Positions 16,530 to 25,635 of a stretch of 64,000 bases of DNA are shown here, piece by piece. Positions within the stretch are counted from its first letter, which is position 1; each line of letters opens with the position of its first letter. A program made the translations under genes and the position numbers. Location: the NCBI GenBank assembly GCA_050951925.1, contig JBMNJZ010000001.1:558001-622000 (forward strand), in the 5' to 3' direction. A model generated the notes under the pieces. The model did not search any database and was not told where the DNA came from. It worked only from the letters and a program-made list of their open reading frames with translations. Source of the DNA: UBA1046 sp012511325 (GTDB taxonomy: Bacteria > Bacillota > Clostridia > Saccharofermentanales > DTU023).

Positions 16530-17300
16530 ATGCCTATCTTAGAATTTAAAAATGTAAGCAAAATATACAACAACACAACGAAGGCGCTGACAGATATTTC
16601 CTTCTCTGTATCTGAAGGCGAGTTCGTCTCAATTATCGGTCCCTCCGGTTCAGGCAAATCGACCATCCTGCGTTGCATCAACAGACTCGTTGATGCAACG
16701 CAGGGGTCAATCATATTTGACGGCCATGATATCAAGCAAGCGGATAAAAAAGAGATACGCCAGGTTCGCAAGAAGGCGGGCATGATCTTTCAACACTACA
16801 ATCTGGTCGATCGCCTTAGCGTGATCGAGAACGTTTTGCACGGACGACTTGGCTATAAATCCGTTATTAGCGGCGTTATCGGCCATTATACAGAGGCAGA
16901 GAAAGAGAAAGCCTTTCAGATTCTCGCCATGCTCGGACTTACGGAACAGGCATACAAGCGCTGTGATGAATTGTCAGGCGGACAAAAGCAAAGAGTAGGC
17001 ATCGCGCGCTCTCTCATGCAGGAACCGAGATTAATTTTATGTGATGAGCCGATCGCATCTCTTGACCCCAGCTCATCAAAGATCATCATGGATTATTTAA
17101 GCAACATCAATGAAACGATGAAGATTACTTGCATTGCAAATTTGCATCAGGTTGACGTCGCATTGAGGTATGCCAAAAGGATAATCGGCATTACCGCCGG
17201 ACAAATCGTCTATGATGGTCCGCCTGAGAAACTGACCAAAGCAAAAATCTATGACATATACCAATCTGACGAAGGCGAATTAATTACGGACGTCAAGTAA
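16530..17300 (+). CDS. phnC: Phosphonate ABC transporter ATP-binding protein (PhnC)
   Basis: The ATPase of the importer. Walker A GPSGSGKST near residue 37, signature LSGGQKQRVGIARS, Walker B LILCDEPIASLDP, and an H-loop in CIANLHQVD. The 256 residues are typical of PhnC. It starts 42 bases after the binding-protein gene and ends 4 bases before the first permease. A perfect 15-bp inverted repeat (16667-16704) lies in its coding region just after Walker A; it is described separately. Confidence 0.94.
   Translation: MPILEFKNVSKIYNNTTKALTDISFSVSEGEFVSIIGPSGSGKSTILRCINRLVDATQGSIIFDGHDIKQADKKEIRQVRKKAGMIFQHYNLVDRLSVIENVLHGRLGYKSVISGVIGHYTEAEKEKAFQILAMLGLTEQAYKRCDELSGGQKQRVGIARSLMQEPRLILCDEPIASLDPSSSKIIMDYLSNINETMKITCIANLHQVDVALRYAKRIIGITAGQIVYDGPPEKLTKAKIYDIYQSDEGELITDVK
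16667..16704 (+). repeat. Perfect 15-bp inverted repeat inside phnC
   Basis: CCTGCGTTGCATCAA (16667-16681), 8 bases, then TTGATGCAACGCAGG (16690-16704). The mRNA would form a long perfect hairpin within the coding region. Confidence 0.85.
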
Positions 17301-17304
17301 GCAA

Positions 17305-18126
17305 ATGGATCAAACACAGGAAAAAGCACCCAGACCCCAGGATCAAACATCCGTGTTCGTAACGAGAAAACGAACATTTACATTGGCATTTCTCGGCGTG
17401 GCTCTTATTTTTGTGATATCCGCCGTTGCGACCGATTATGAAGTTATCGGCGGTCTTGAGTCGATTCCGAAAGCTGTCGTCTGGATGGCCCGGCACTTTA
17501 TACCTGACGCAAAAGCATGGTCCCGACTGCCTTATATACTTTCCAAGCTAAGCGAAACCGCGCTTGTATCGGTAGCTGTCACTGTGTGTGCCGCTATATG
17601 CGCGTTTTTCTTTAGTTTACCGGGGACAAAAACTACCAAAACCGCTCCTTGGATAGCGAGAATAGTCAGGATTATCGCGGCCTTTTTCAGGAATGTACCG
17701 GATATAGTCTGGGCCATACTTTTGCTGTTCTCTTTCGGCCAGAATATCTTAACAGGATTTTTTGCCTTATTTTTCGCCACTTTCGGCATGCTGACGCGAA
17801 CGTTTATTGAAACAATAGATGAGGTCAGCGCATCCTGTGTAGAAGCGCTGTACGCCACAGGCGCGACCTCACTGCAAACAGTATTTAACGGCGTCATCCC
17901 CTCGTCACTGCCCGAAATAGTTTCCTGGGTTTTGTATATGATCGAAACCAATATCCGCTCGTCGACATTGATCGGCATGCTTACGGCAACAGGAATCGGC
18001 TATTTGTTCGACCTTTACTACAAGCGTATGGATTACAGCTCGGCCAGCCTTGTCGTGATTTCTATTGTGATACTGGTTATTGCCATAGAGATACTGTCGA
18101 ATAAAATCAGAAAGGTGATTATGTAA
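17305..18126 (+). CDS. phnE: Phosphonate ABC transporter permease (PhnE), first copy
   Basis: A membrane subunit of 273 residues with about six hydrophobic segments. The loop contacting the ATPase is EALYATGATSLQTVFNGVIPSSLPEI, and FFRNVPDIVWAILLLFSFG is typical of PhnE. A cytoplasmic N-terminus of about 25 residues precedes the first membrane segment. Its stop overlaps the next start by one base (TAATG), so translation is coupled to the second permease. Confidence 0.92.
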   Translation: MDQTQEKAPRPQDQTSVFVTRKRTFTLAFLGVALIFVISAVATDYEVIGGLESIPKAVVWMARHFIPDAKAWSRLPYILSKLSETALVSVAVTVCAAICAFFFSLPGTKTTKTAPWIARIVRIIAAFFRNVPDIVWAILLLFSFGQNILTGFFALFFATFGMLTRTFIETIDEVSASCVEALYATGATSLQTVFNGVIPSSLPEIVSWVLYMIETNIRSSTLIGMLTATGIGYLFDLYYKRMDYSSASLVVISIVILVIAIEILSNKIRKVIM

Positions 18127-18995
18127 TGAGTGAGCTTGATATCGCGGGCCAGCCCCCCCTTTCGCTGGAAATAAGCCAATATATACGAAAAACACGCGGC
18201 GGGAAAATCAAAACAGCGACCAAATCGAGAAGCGACCACGCCATTAAAATAACGATATTTGTCTTGCTGACTCTTACCATATATGGCTTTGCGACCTTCA
18301 ATTATAAAAACGTTGATATAGCGAAAGCCTTGGCCGGCACCTGGAGCAATATCAAAGTATTGTTCGGTCAGCCGAAGTTGACATATGGTACCTGGGGCGG
18401 ATCATTGAAGGCTTTATTTGTGACATTTTCCCTCGGTGCGCTTGCGACTATTTTTGGGGCAATAATAGCTTTTTTCGGCTCTTTATTGTGCGCCAAGAAT
18501 ATTGCCAATTCATTTGTAGCCAATATTACGAAGAGTTTCGTTGCCTTCATAAGAGCAGTGCCGACGATATTGTGGGTATTGATTTTTACAGTCGCGGCGG
18601 GTCTGGGCAGTGTCGCGGCCGTTATTGGTCTGACCTTTCACAGCGCCGGCTATTTGATCAAAGCGTATGCCGAATCCATTGAAGAGATGGACGAAGGTAC
18701 TATCGAGGCCTTAAAAGCCAGTGGCGCGAGTTTCTGGCAAATTGTGTTTCAAGCTATTCTCCCTTCCTCTATCAGCCGTATGACAGCATGGACATTCCTG
18801 CGCTTTGAAATAAATTTTACCAATGCGCTTGCCGTAGGTGCGGCAGCAGGAGTAGGCGGGATCGGATTTGATTTATACATGGCAGGCAACCATTACTTTG
18901 ACCTACGCGAACTCGGCTTCATCACATATATTGTTGTTGCGGCAGTGATTCTGTTGGAGATGATTGCAACAAAAATAAAAGCGACGGTGAGATAA
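18126..18995 (+). CDS. phnE: Phosphonate ABC transporter permease (PhnE), second copy
   Basis: A second permease, 289 residues. The coupling loop EALKASGASFWQIVFQAILPSSISRM and FIRAVPTILWVLIF match the PhnE family. The two PhnE proteins probably form a heterodimer, as in operons with phnE1 and phnE2. A longer hydrophilic N-terminus (about 40 residues) precedes the membrane part. Confidence 0.92.
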   Translation: MSELDIAGQPPLSLEISQYIRKTRGGKIKTATKSRSDHAIKITIFVLLTLTIYGFATFNYKNVDIAKALAGTWSNIKVLFGQPKLTYGTWGGSLKALFVTFSLGALATIFGAIIAFFGSLLCAKNIANSFVANITKSFVAFIRAVPTILWVLIFTVAAGLGSVAAVIGLTFHSAGYLIKAYAESIEEMDEGTIEALKASGASFWQIVFQAILPSSISRMTAWTFLRFEINFTNALAVGAAAGVGGIGFDLYMAGNHYFDLRELGFITYIVVAAVILLEMIATKIKATVR

Positions 18996-19038
18996 GGCTG
19001 TCGGCATCTAAATATAGATTTACGAAAGAGCTCTGATA

Positions 19039-20031
19039 ATGCAACAAACTTTTTATAACTTTTCAGCATTTGAATTATTAAAAGACAGAAAGCCGTTATT
19101 GGTGTGCGATGAAGCTTTTGATTTATTTGACATTGAGTTTCCTTGCGAAGTTACAAGATTCAGCGATTTCACTTCCAATCCGGATTATGAGGATATAAAG
19201 TCAGGAGTAAAAGTTCTAAAAAAGAACAGATGTGACTTTTTAGTGGCAATCGGCGGCGGAAGCAGCATAGATACCGCCAAGAGCATCAAATATTATAATC
19301 ATATCAATCTGCCGCTAATGGCAGTTCCTACGACTTCCGGCACCGGCAGCGAAGCGACTCACTTTGCAGTCATGTACAGAAACGGTAAAAAACAATCCGT
19401 AGCCGATAAAAAACTCTTGCCGGAATACGTGATTCTACAGGCCAACACGCTCAAAACACTGCCCTTGTATCAAAAAAAGTGCACCATGCTGGATGCGCTC
19501 TGCCAAGCGATCGAGTCCTGGTGGTCAAAAAGAGCGACGCCGGAAAGCATTCTATATTCCCAAAAGGCGATCTATCTGATTCTCAGCAACATGGAAAGCT
19601 ATTTGCAAAACGACAATGACGGCAATACTAAAATGCTTATCGCTGCCAATTTGGCAGGCAAAGCGATCAATATCACTACTACGACCGCTCCCCATGCTAT
19701 GAGCTATAAGTTGACCTCTCTTTATGGGCTGCCGCATGGCCATGCTGTTGCTATCTGTCTTCCTAAAGTATGGAGATACATGAAGAATTTCAATGACATC
19801 GCTAATGCGCTTGGTACAGAACATTATGAAGACGCAGTGGCGTTTTTTGAGGAAATGCTGTCGGAGCTGGAGATCTTGCCGCCTCAAAATGTTGATGCGG
19901 GCGATTTGGAGATTCTGACACAATCGGTAAATCTGCCAAGGTTGAATAATAACCCGGTCCGACTTAATAAGAAAGCAATAAAAGAATTATATAGAGAGAT
20001 TTTGGAGATGGGAAATGGCGAAGACGATTAA
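19039..20031 (+). CDS. Iron-type alcohol dehydrogenase, probable phosphonoacetaldehyde reductase
   Basis: A group III (iron-containing) alcohol dehydrogenase fold of 330 residues, somewhat short for a family of about 370-390. NAD-binding motif IGGGSSIDTAKSI; then TTSGTGSEAT; metal-ligand region DALCQAIESWW and HAMSYKLTSLYGLPHGHAVAI. The C-terminal text SVNLPRLNNNPVRL resembles enzymes called phosphonoacetaldehyde reductases (PhpC/DhpG-like). The gene overlaps the PhnX-PhnW fusion by 17 bases. Its substrate could be phosphonoacetaldehyde, giving 2-hydroxyethylphosphonate, or the acetaldehyde set free by PhnX, giving ethanol. Sequence alone does not decide this. Confidence 0.8.
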   Translation: MQQTFYNFSAFELLKDRKPLLVCDEAFDLFDIEFPCEVTRFSDFTSNPDYEDIKSGVKVLKKNRCDFLVAIGGGSSIDTAKSIKYYNHINLPLMAVPTTSGTGSEATHFAVMYRNGKKQSVADKKLLPEYVILQANTLKTLPLYQKKCTMLDALCQAIESWWSKRATPESILYSQKAIYLILSNMESYLQNDNDGNTKMLIAANLAGKAINITTTTAPHAMSYKLTSLYGLPHGHAVAICLPKVWRYMKNFNDIANALGTEHYEDAVAFFEEMLSELEILPPQNVDAGDLEILTQSVNLPRLNNNPVRLNKKAIKELYREILEMGNGEDD

Positions 20032-21847
20032 AACAGTTATTTTTGATTGGGCCGGAACAACTGTAGACTACGGTTGTTTCGCACCGATAAAAGGTTTTAT
20101 AGACGGTTTTAAGAGCATCGGCATCGATATCACCAATGAGATGGCGCGAAAACCAATGGGCTTATTGAAGATTGACCATATCCGGGCAATTGCCGCCATG
20201 TTGCCGGAGCCGATTTCTGAGGAGCAGATTCTCAAGGCGTATGAGGTGTTTGAGGAAACCCTCTTTGCCAATATTGAGCAGCACTGCGATATTAAGGATC
20301 ATGTTATAGAAACAATCGCCGCTCTGCGGGAGCAAGGAATCAAAATCGGTTCCACTACGGGATATACAGCCGCTATGATGGAGCGCGTCTTGCGAAAAGC
20401 AAAGGAGCATGGATTCTCGCCGGATTTCTGCATCAGTGCCGATCAGGTTGCCAAAGGCAGGCCGTATCCGTACATGATCTGGCACAATCTCATGCAATTC
20501 GGCATTTCGGATCCGAGAGAAGCCGTAAAAGTCGGTGATACGGCGGCCGATATAGCAGAGGGTAAAAACGCCGATTGTTGGACTGCGGGCGTCATTATGG
20601 GTTCATCGGAACTCGGTCTCACCCGCGCTGAGGTTGCCGCCTTATCGGAAACTGAGCTGGAAGATCGGAAAGCAATTGTGCGCGCGGCATATTACAAGGC
20701 CGGAGCCGATTATATCATTGATGATATGAACGAACTTTTAGATGTTGTTGCCGATATTAACCGCAAGCTCGCTCAGAATGCCGCTCGCAAACTGTTAACA
20801 CCCGGTCCGCTGACAACACGCCCTGCCGTTAAACGGGCCATGCTGACCGATCATTGCACCTGGGACGATACATATAAAGCGATCACAACTTCTGTACTGA
20901 ACGATATTACGCATATTTCCGCCAACGATGATTATGCCGCCGTTTTATTGCAAGGCAGCGGTTCATATGCTGTAGAAGCCATGATCAACAGTCTGTGCGG
21001 GAAAAGCGAGAAAATCCTGTTTTTAGTGAACGGCGAGTATGGCAGACGAATGTTGACTATTGCCGACGATTCGCGCCGGTACTACGAATGTTTAGTGTTT
21101 GATGAGACCTTGCCGATAGACACGGCGGCGGTTAAAGAGAGACTGCAAAAAGACGGGGACATTGATGTGGTTGTGTTTGTTCATTGCGAAACCACAACCG
21201 GCATTATCAATCCCCCGGCGGAATTGACGAAGCTCGCTAAATCATACGGCAAAAAGGTTTTTGTCGATGCCATGTCAAGTTTCGCGGCTTACGATATCGA
21301 TATGCCGGGCCTGGATATTGACGCGCTGGCGGCAAGCTCCAACAAATGCCTGGAAGGATTGCCGGGATTGGCTTTTGTGATAGCGAAGAAAACGCTGATC
21401 AAGAGAAGTTGCGGCAATTCCTTATCCCACAGTCTTGATCTATTTGATCAATACCAAAGCCTATACGCAGGTGGCGGCAAATTCCGTTTTACCTCGCCGA
21501 CCAATGTCCTGCTGGCGCTGAGGCAGGCGCTTGATGAATATAAGAAAGAAGGCGGGCTCCCCGCCCGCAGAAAGCGCTATCTGGCAAATCATGAGATTCT
21601 GGTCCGGGGACTCGAAAAACTTGGCATCCGATCCATAATTGCGCCTGAACATCAATCGTATATTATTACAACATTTGAACTCGGAAATCTTAATTTTGCT
21701 AAGTTGTACGAAGCGCTTAAATCCGATGGATTTATTATCTATCCCGGAAAACTAACCTCAATGCCGACATTCAGATTGGGCAATATCGGCGATGTATATC
21801 CCGAGGATATGGCTAATCTTGTAGCTGCAATAGAAAAATGTATTTGA
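20015..21847 (+). CDS. phnXW: PhnX-PhnW fusion: phosphonoacetaldehyde hydrolase / 2-aminoethylphosphonate-pyruvate transaminase
   Basis: A bifunctional 610-residue enzyme for the hydrolytic AEP pathway. Residues 1 to about 260 are PhnX, a HAD-superfamily hydrolase: nucleophile Asp11 in FDWAGTTVDYG, Schiff-base Lys52 in ARKPMGLLKIDHI, and VKVGDTAADIAEG near the metal site. From about residue 263 (LLTPGPLTTRPAVKRAML) the PhnW aminotransferase begins, with PLP Lys444 in SSNKCLEGLPG. PhnW converts AEP and pyruvate to phosphonoacetaldehyde and alanine; PhnX then gives acetaldehyde and phosphate. Fusions in this order are known. It overlaps the upstream dehydrogenase gene and ends 22 bases from the convergent murE. 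Confidence 0.95.
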   Translation: MAKTIKTVIFDWAGTTVDYGCFAPIKGFIDGFKSIGIDITNEMARKPMGLLKIDHIRAIAAMLPEPISEEQILKAYEVFEETLFANIEQHCDIKDHVIETIAALREQGIKIGSTTGYTAAMMERVLRKAKEHGFSPDFCISADQVAKGRPYPYMIWHNLMQFGISDPREAVKVGDTAADIAEGKNADCWTAGVIMGSSELGLTRAEVAALSETELEDRKAIVRAAYYKAGADYIIDDMNELLDVVADINRKLAQNAARKLLTPGPLTTRPAVKRAMLTDHCTWDDTYKAITTSVLNDITHISANDDYAAVLLQGSGSYAVEAMINSLCGKSEKILFLVNGEYGRRMLTIADDSRRYYECLVFDETLPIDTAAVKERLQKDGDIDVVVFVHCETTTGIINPPAELTKLAKSYGKKVFVDAMSSFAAYDIDMPGLDIDALAASSNKCLEGLPGLAFVIAKKTLIKRSCGNSLSHSLDLFDQYQSLYAGGGKFRFTSPTNVLLALRQALDEYKKEGGLPARRKRYLANHEILVRGLEKLGIRSIIAPEHQSYIITTFELGNLNFAKLYEALKSDGFIIYPGKLTSMPTFRLGNIGDVYPEDMANLVAAIEKCI

Positions 21848-21869
21848 GCGCCGGAGAATTTCTCTTTGT

Positions 21870-23378
21870 TCAGCAGCCGGCGTCGTATTCGGCTACCAGC
21901 CGGCGGATCACCGCAAGATCTGATTCAATTGCCACTGAAGTACTGCCGCGCTTTTGTTCTGCGTCTGCTCCTTTGCCGGCGACAATCAGCAAGGTGGGTT
22001 TTGTCGCGCTCATGAAGGCAGTGCGGATAGCTGTCGGGCGGTCGGGTATGATCTCGTAGCTGCCGCCCTCGGCTTCAATATATGAGCCGACTTCGCGGCA
22101 GATGGCCATTATATCTTCGTGGCCCGGATCGTCCTCGGTCAGGTAGATATAATCGGCATGGCGGCCGGCGACCTGTCCCAATCCGTGACGGCGGCTGACC
22201 GCCTTATCTCCGGTCGCACCGAAGACAATAATATGCTTGTAGCCGCTGAACTCTTTGGCGGCCGTCTCGAACAGTTTTTCGAAAGAGAGCCGATTGTGGG
22301 CATAATCAACCAAGGCGATGATCTGCCGGTCCCTGGTCGGGATCAATTCCATTCTGCCGGCAGTGCGGGCAGTGAGAGCGCCGGCTTGCATGTGCTTAAG
22401 CGGGCAGCCCAGAAGATAGGCGATAGAAATCGCGGCTAGTGCGTTTTCGATATTGAATAGCCCCAGCATGCCGATCTCAAAAGGGAAAGTGCCCTCCGGC
22501 AGCTTGACATCAAAGCTGTAGCCCGGTTCTCTGTTTTTCACATTCGCGGCCGCAAAGTCAGCCAGGTCATCCTGGCAGGAATAATACAGCAGCCGATTGC
22601 CTTGCTTTATTGCGGCATCGGTGATAAGACTCTGCTCGGGCAGGTCACGATTTATCACCGCCTGCTTGCTGTGCTCGAATATACGCAATTTGGCGGCGAA
22701 ATAGTCGGCGAAATCCGGATGTTCGATAGCGCTGATATGATCTTCCGAAATATTCAGGAAAGCGGCAACTTCGAGCTTGATACCGTCCAGACGATTGTAT
22801 TTTAAGCCCTGGGACGAAACCTCCATCACCAGGTAGCGGATATTGCTGCAGCGCGCATGGTGCAAATGACGGTAGAGCTCTATGGCCTCCGGCGTAGTCA
22901 GTTGCGACTTGAAGCAATCAACTCCATCGTAGGTGTCAATAGTTGAGATGAAGGCGATATCGGGTCGTCCTGAGTCTTTTTGCCAGAGATTGAGCATCTC
23001 GCGCAGGAAGTACAAGGTGGTGGATTTACCTTTGGTGCCCGTGATGCCGATGATGCTCAGATCCTGTTCCGGGTGGTTGAAGTAGCGTTGGGCCAGCAGA
23101 GGCATGGTCTCGCGAATATCGCGGACTATGATATGAGGCAGATCTGACAGGGGGGCGCCTTCGGCGATATAAGCAACGGCGCCGTTAGCGATAGCTTGCT
23201 GCAAATATTCGGACTTGAAGGAGCGTCCTTTGCAGACGAACAGGCTGCCCGGCGTGACTTGCCTGGAGTCATAGGTCAGTCCGGTGATCATGGGATTGTC
23301 GCCCAGCTTGTTCTCGCTGACCAGAGCGTCGAGGTCGCGGGCGTATTCTGCTAATTTATATCGTTCGAGTGCAGCCAT
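21870..23378 (-). CDS. murE: UDP-N-acetylmuramoyl-tripeptide synthetase (MurE type)
   Basis: A cytoplasmic ATP-dependent ligase that adds the third residue of the peptidoglycan stem peptide. ATP site GITGTKGKSTTLYFL, the carbamate-Lys region, and the C-terminal ligase domain with GAGADAEQKRG-like text (VAGKGADAEQKRG) are present; 502 residues is normal. Where mDAP-adding MurE enzymes have DNPR, this protein reads TEDDPGHED (about residue 416). That pattern is the kind seen in L-Lys-adding enzymes, so the residue added may be L-lysine or another diamino acid (inference). The start follows GGAGG by 6 bases. It is a single gene, convergent with the phosphonate operon. Confidence 0.88.
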   Translation of the reverse strand: MAALERYKLAEYARDLDALVSENKLGDNPMITGLTYDSRQVTPGSLFVCKGRSFKSEYLQQAIANGAVAYIAEGAPLSDLPHIIVRDIRETMPLLAQRYFNHPEQDLSIIGITGTKGKSTTLYFLREMLNLWQKDSGRPDIAFISTIDTYDGVDCFKSQLTTPEAIELYRHLHHARCSNIRYLVMEVSSQGLKYNRLDGIKLEVAAFLNISEDHISAIEHPDFADYFAAKLRIFEHSKQAVINRDLPEQSLITDAAIKQGNRLLYYSCQDDLADFAAANVKNREPGYSFDVKLPEGTFPFEIGMLGLFNIENALAAISIAYLLGCPLKHMQAGALTARTAGRMELIPTRDRQIIALVDYAHNRLSFEKLFETAAKEFSGYKHIIVFGATGDKAVSRRHGLGQVAGRHADYIYLTEDDPGHEDIMAICREVGSYIEAEGGSYEIIPDRPTAIRTAFMSATKPTLLIVAGKGADAEQKRGSTSVAIESDLAVIRRLVAEYDAGC

Positions 23379-23654
23379 TTGTGTCCTCCGACCTGATTAG
23401 CCGCGGCTGGCGGTTTAATTTATCATAGCACGACGGGGATAACTGCGCACGCAATCAGCGTATACCGGCGGCTTCCGCCGGCAACGCTTTTCTTGAAGCG
23501 GACATCTTGTTGTGCTAGACTGACACGCGTTAGCTGTCTTCATGAGGGGAAGCCTGCCATAATATATTCTACTGTTCTCGCTTGTGGTATTAGTTATCAT
23601 GGCGCAGGAAGACTGCCTTAACTATAGGATAGAAGAAGTGGAGCGCTTGTAAAA

Positions 23655-25364
23655 ATGCCGGAAACGGAAGCAGATTCAGACCGCAATAATAATACTCCGA
23701 TCTCAGTGGACAACAATGATGTCGTCCCGGACGGTGAGATGAAAACTCAAAAAGCGGAAGAGCAAAACAGGGAAGCCCGGAAAGAGAATATTCAAGGGGC
23801 GGCAATTCAAGATCCCGATCAGCAAAGCACAGAAGCTGAAAAAACATACGAGCCTGAGAATAGACAGAAGCAAAAGCGCGCACCCAATCTGAAATTACGC
23901 GCGGCCGTTAAGATATTTTTCTTTTTTGCTCTGACTTGTATCCTTTTTTTAACACTCTGGGGCGTGACTACCTATGACAGTCTTAATCTGAGCGAAATTG
24001 TTTTCCATCTGCATTTGCCTTTCAAAGGAACAGGTGGCGGTCTCGTACTTAAGGGCGCGCTCTGGACCTTGATTCCCTCGTTTTTTGTCACAATCTTTTT
24101 CGGGCTTTTAGTCTGGCCCTTGCCCGGGAATTTTGTTCCCTTTGCCTGGTACAGAGACCGAAAACTGAAAGTCCGTCTGGCCAGAGGCCTGACGCTGATT
24201 CTGATTGTGATTGAAGTTTTTCTGGTGCAGTATTATCTGGATATAGTCGGTTTCATCCGCGCCGAGTTCACCTATACCTCCTTTATTGAGGACAATTATG
24301 TCGATCCGAACCAAATTCGTCTGCAAGCGCCGCCACAAAAGAGGAATCTGGTTTTTATTTTTCTTGAGTCCATGGAGTCGACCTATATGTCCAAAGAAGA
24401 CGGGGGAATGATGGAAAACGGCCGGCTCGAGCATCTTCCTCTGCTGGCCAAAGAAAATATCAATTTCTCGCATCATGATCTGCTGGGCGGTTTTAGAAGC
24501 AGTGTCGGCACCAGTTGGACGGTAGGCGCGGCTTTCGGCGCTATTACCGGATTGCCGCTCAAGCTCCCCATCAATGTTAACGGCATGTCCAGGATTGAGG
24601 AATTCTTCCTGGGCGCTACGACCCTGGGCGATATTCTAAAAGAGGACGGCTACACTAATGTATTGATGACCGATTGCGATTCCACATTCGGCGGACAGGC
24701 CATGCTGTACGATCAACATGGCGATCATTTGATTCTCGATCTCAACTGGGCCAGAAAATCCGGCAGAATTCCCAAGGACTATTTTGTCTTCTGGGGTTTT
24801 GAAGATTACAAGCTTTTTGAATTTGCCCGGGAGGAGCTGTCTACTCTGGCGGCGGCCGGCAGACCTTTTTCCCTTACTTTATTTACAATGGATACTCATT
24901 TTGAAGATGGTCATAAATGTCCGAAATGTCCTAATAAATTTAAAGACAAATATTCAAATGTCATTGCCTGCTCAGACCGGCTGGTGACAGACTTTGTGCG
25001 CTGGATTCAGGAGCAGGATTTCTATGAGAATACGACCATTGTTGTGGTGGGCGACCATTTGACTATGGATAAGGATTTTATGAAAGAAGTGCCTCGCGAA
25101 GAGAGAGCAGTCTTTAATGTTTTTATCAATGCCGCCGCGACGCCGGTCAGAACCAAAAATCGTGAATTCATGGCTACAGATCTATTTCCCACCACTTTGG
25201 CGGCAATGGGCTATGAGATTGAAGGCGATCGTCTGGGTCTGGGTACGAATCTGTTCTCCGGCAGAAAAACTCTAGCCGAAGAATTGGGCGTTGAGGAACT
25301 GGATCAGCGCTTCAAGGAACGCTCCGCTTTTTACGAGCGCAAATTTCTCTATAATCTGGAATAG
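23655..25364 (+). CDS. OpgB/LTA-synthase-like membrane phosphoglycerol transferase
   Basis: A membrane protein of the alkaline-phosphatase/sulfatase superfamily (COG1368, MdoB type). Order: a hydrophilic Glu/Gln/Asn-rich N-terminus of about 78 residues; four hydrophobic segments up to about residue 205; then an extracellular catalytic domain with VFIFLESMESTYMS, the presumed Thr nucleophile in SVGTSWTVGA, and the metal-binding stretch VVVGDHLTMD. GTSWT is closer to OpgB than to staphylococcal LtaS. It probably moves phosphoglycerol (or another phospho-head group) to a surface glycan or teichoic acid. The long N-terminal tail is unusual. GGAG lies about 10 bases before the ATG. Confidence 0.82.
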   Translation: MPETEADSDRNNNTPISVDNNDVVPDGEMKTQKAEEQNREARKENIQGAAIQDPDQQSTEAEKTYEPENRQKQKRAPNLKLRAAVKIFFFFALTCILFLTLWGVTTYDSLNLSEIVFHLHLPFKGTGGGLVLKGALWTLIPSFFVTIFFGLLVWPLPGNFVPFAWYRDRKLKVRLARGLTLILIVIEVFLVQYYLDIVGFIRAEFTYTSFIEDNYVDPNQIRLQAPPQKRNLVFIFLESMESTYMSKEDGGMMENGRLEHLPLLAKENINFSHHDLLGGFRSSVGTSWTVGAAFGAITGLPLKLPINVNGMSRIEEFFLGATTLGDILKEDGYTNVLMTDCDSTFGGQAMLYDQHGDHLILDLNWARKSGRIPKDYFVFWGFEDYKLFEFAREELSTLAAAGRPFSLTLFTMDTHFEDGHKCPKCPNKFKDKYSNVIACSDRLVTDFVRWIQEQDFYENTTIVVVGDHLTMDKDFMKEVPREERAVFNVFINAAATPVRTKNREFMATDLFPTTLAAMGYEIEGDRLGLGTNLFSGRKTLAEELGVEELDQRFKERSAFYERKFLYNLE

Positions 25365-25635
25365 TTCAGGCTAGTATTCTCTTATTAAGGAGCGACTACT
25401 AGGGGGCGGCCTTGGAGATCATCCAGCGGATGGATTTTATTAAAGCACATCTTTTAGCGCTCCGAGTGCAGATAACATATATATAAATATTTCGCCTGCA
25501 GCCATTTTTGAGTTTCTCGGATAACCGGTGACAAGTTGTGAGCTGTTAAAAACTGTCCGCCGGCGTCGGAGACTGGCAAGAGGCAACAATATATTGCATA
25601 ATAGAACTTTGAGTTCACAGAGGACCGGTATTTGC

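Noticed and set aside
25365..25635. A T-box leader upstream of leuS
   Set aside because: I looked for the T-box core and a specifier stem with a terminator; neither is visible in this gap, so none is called.
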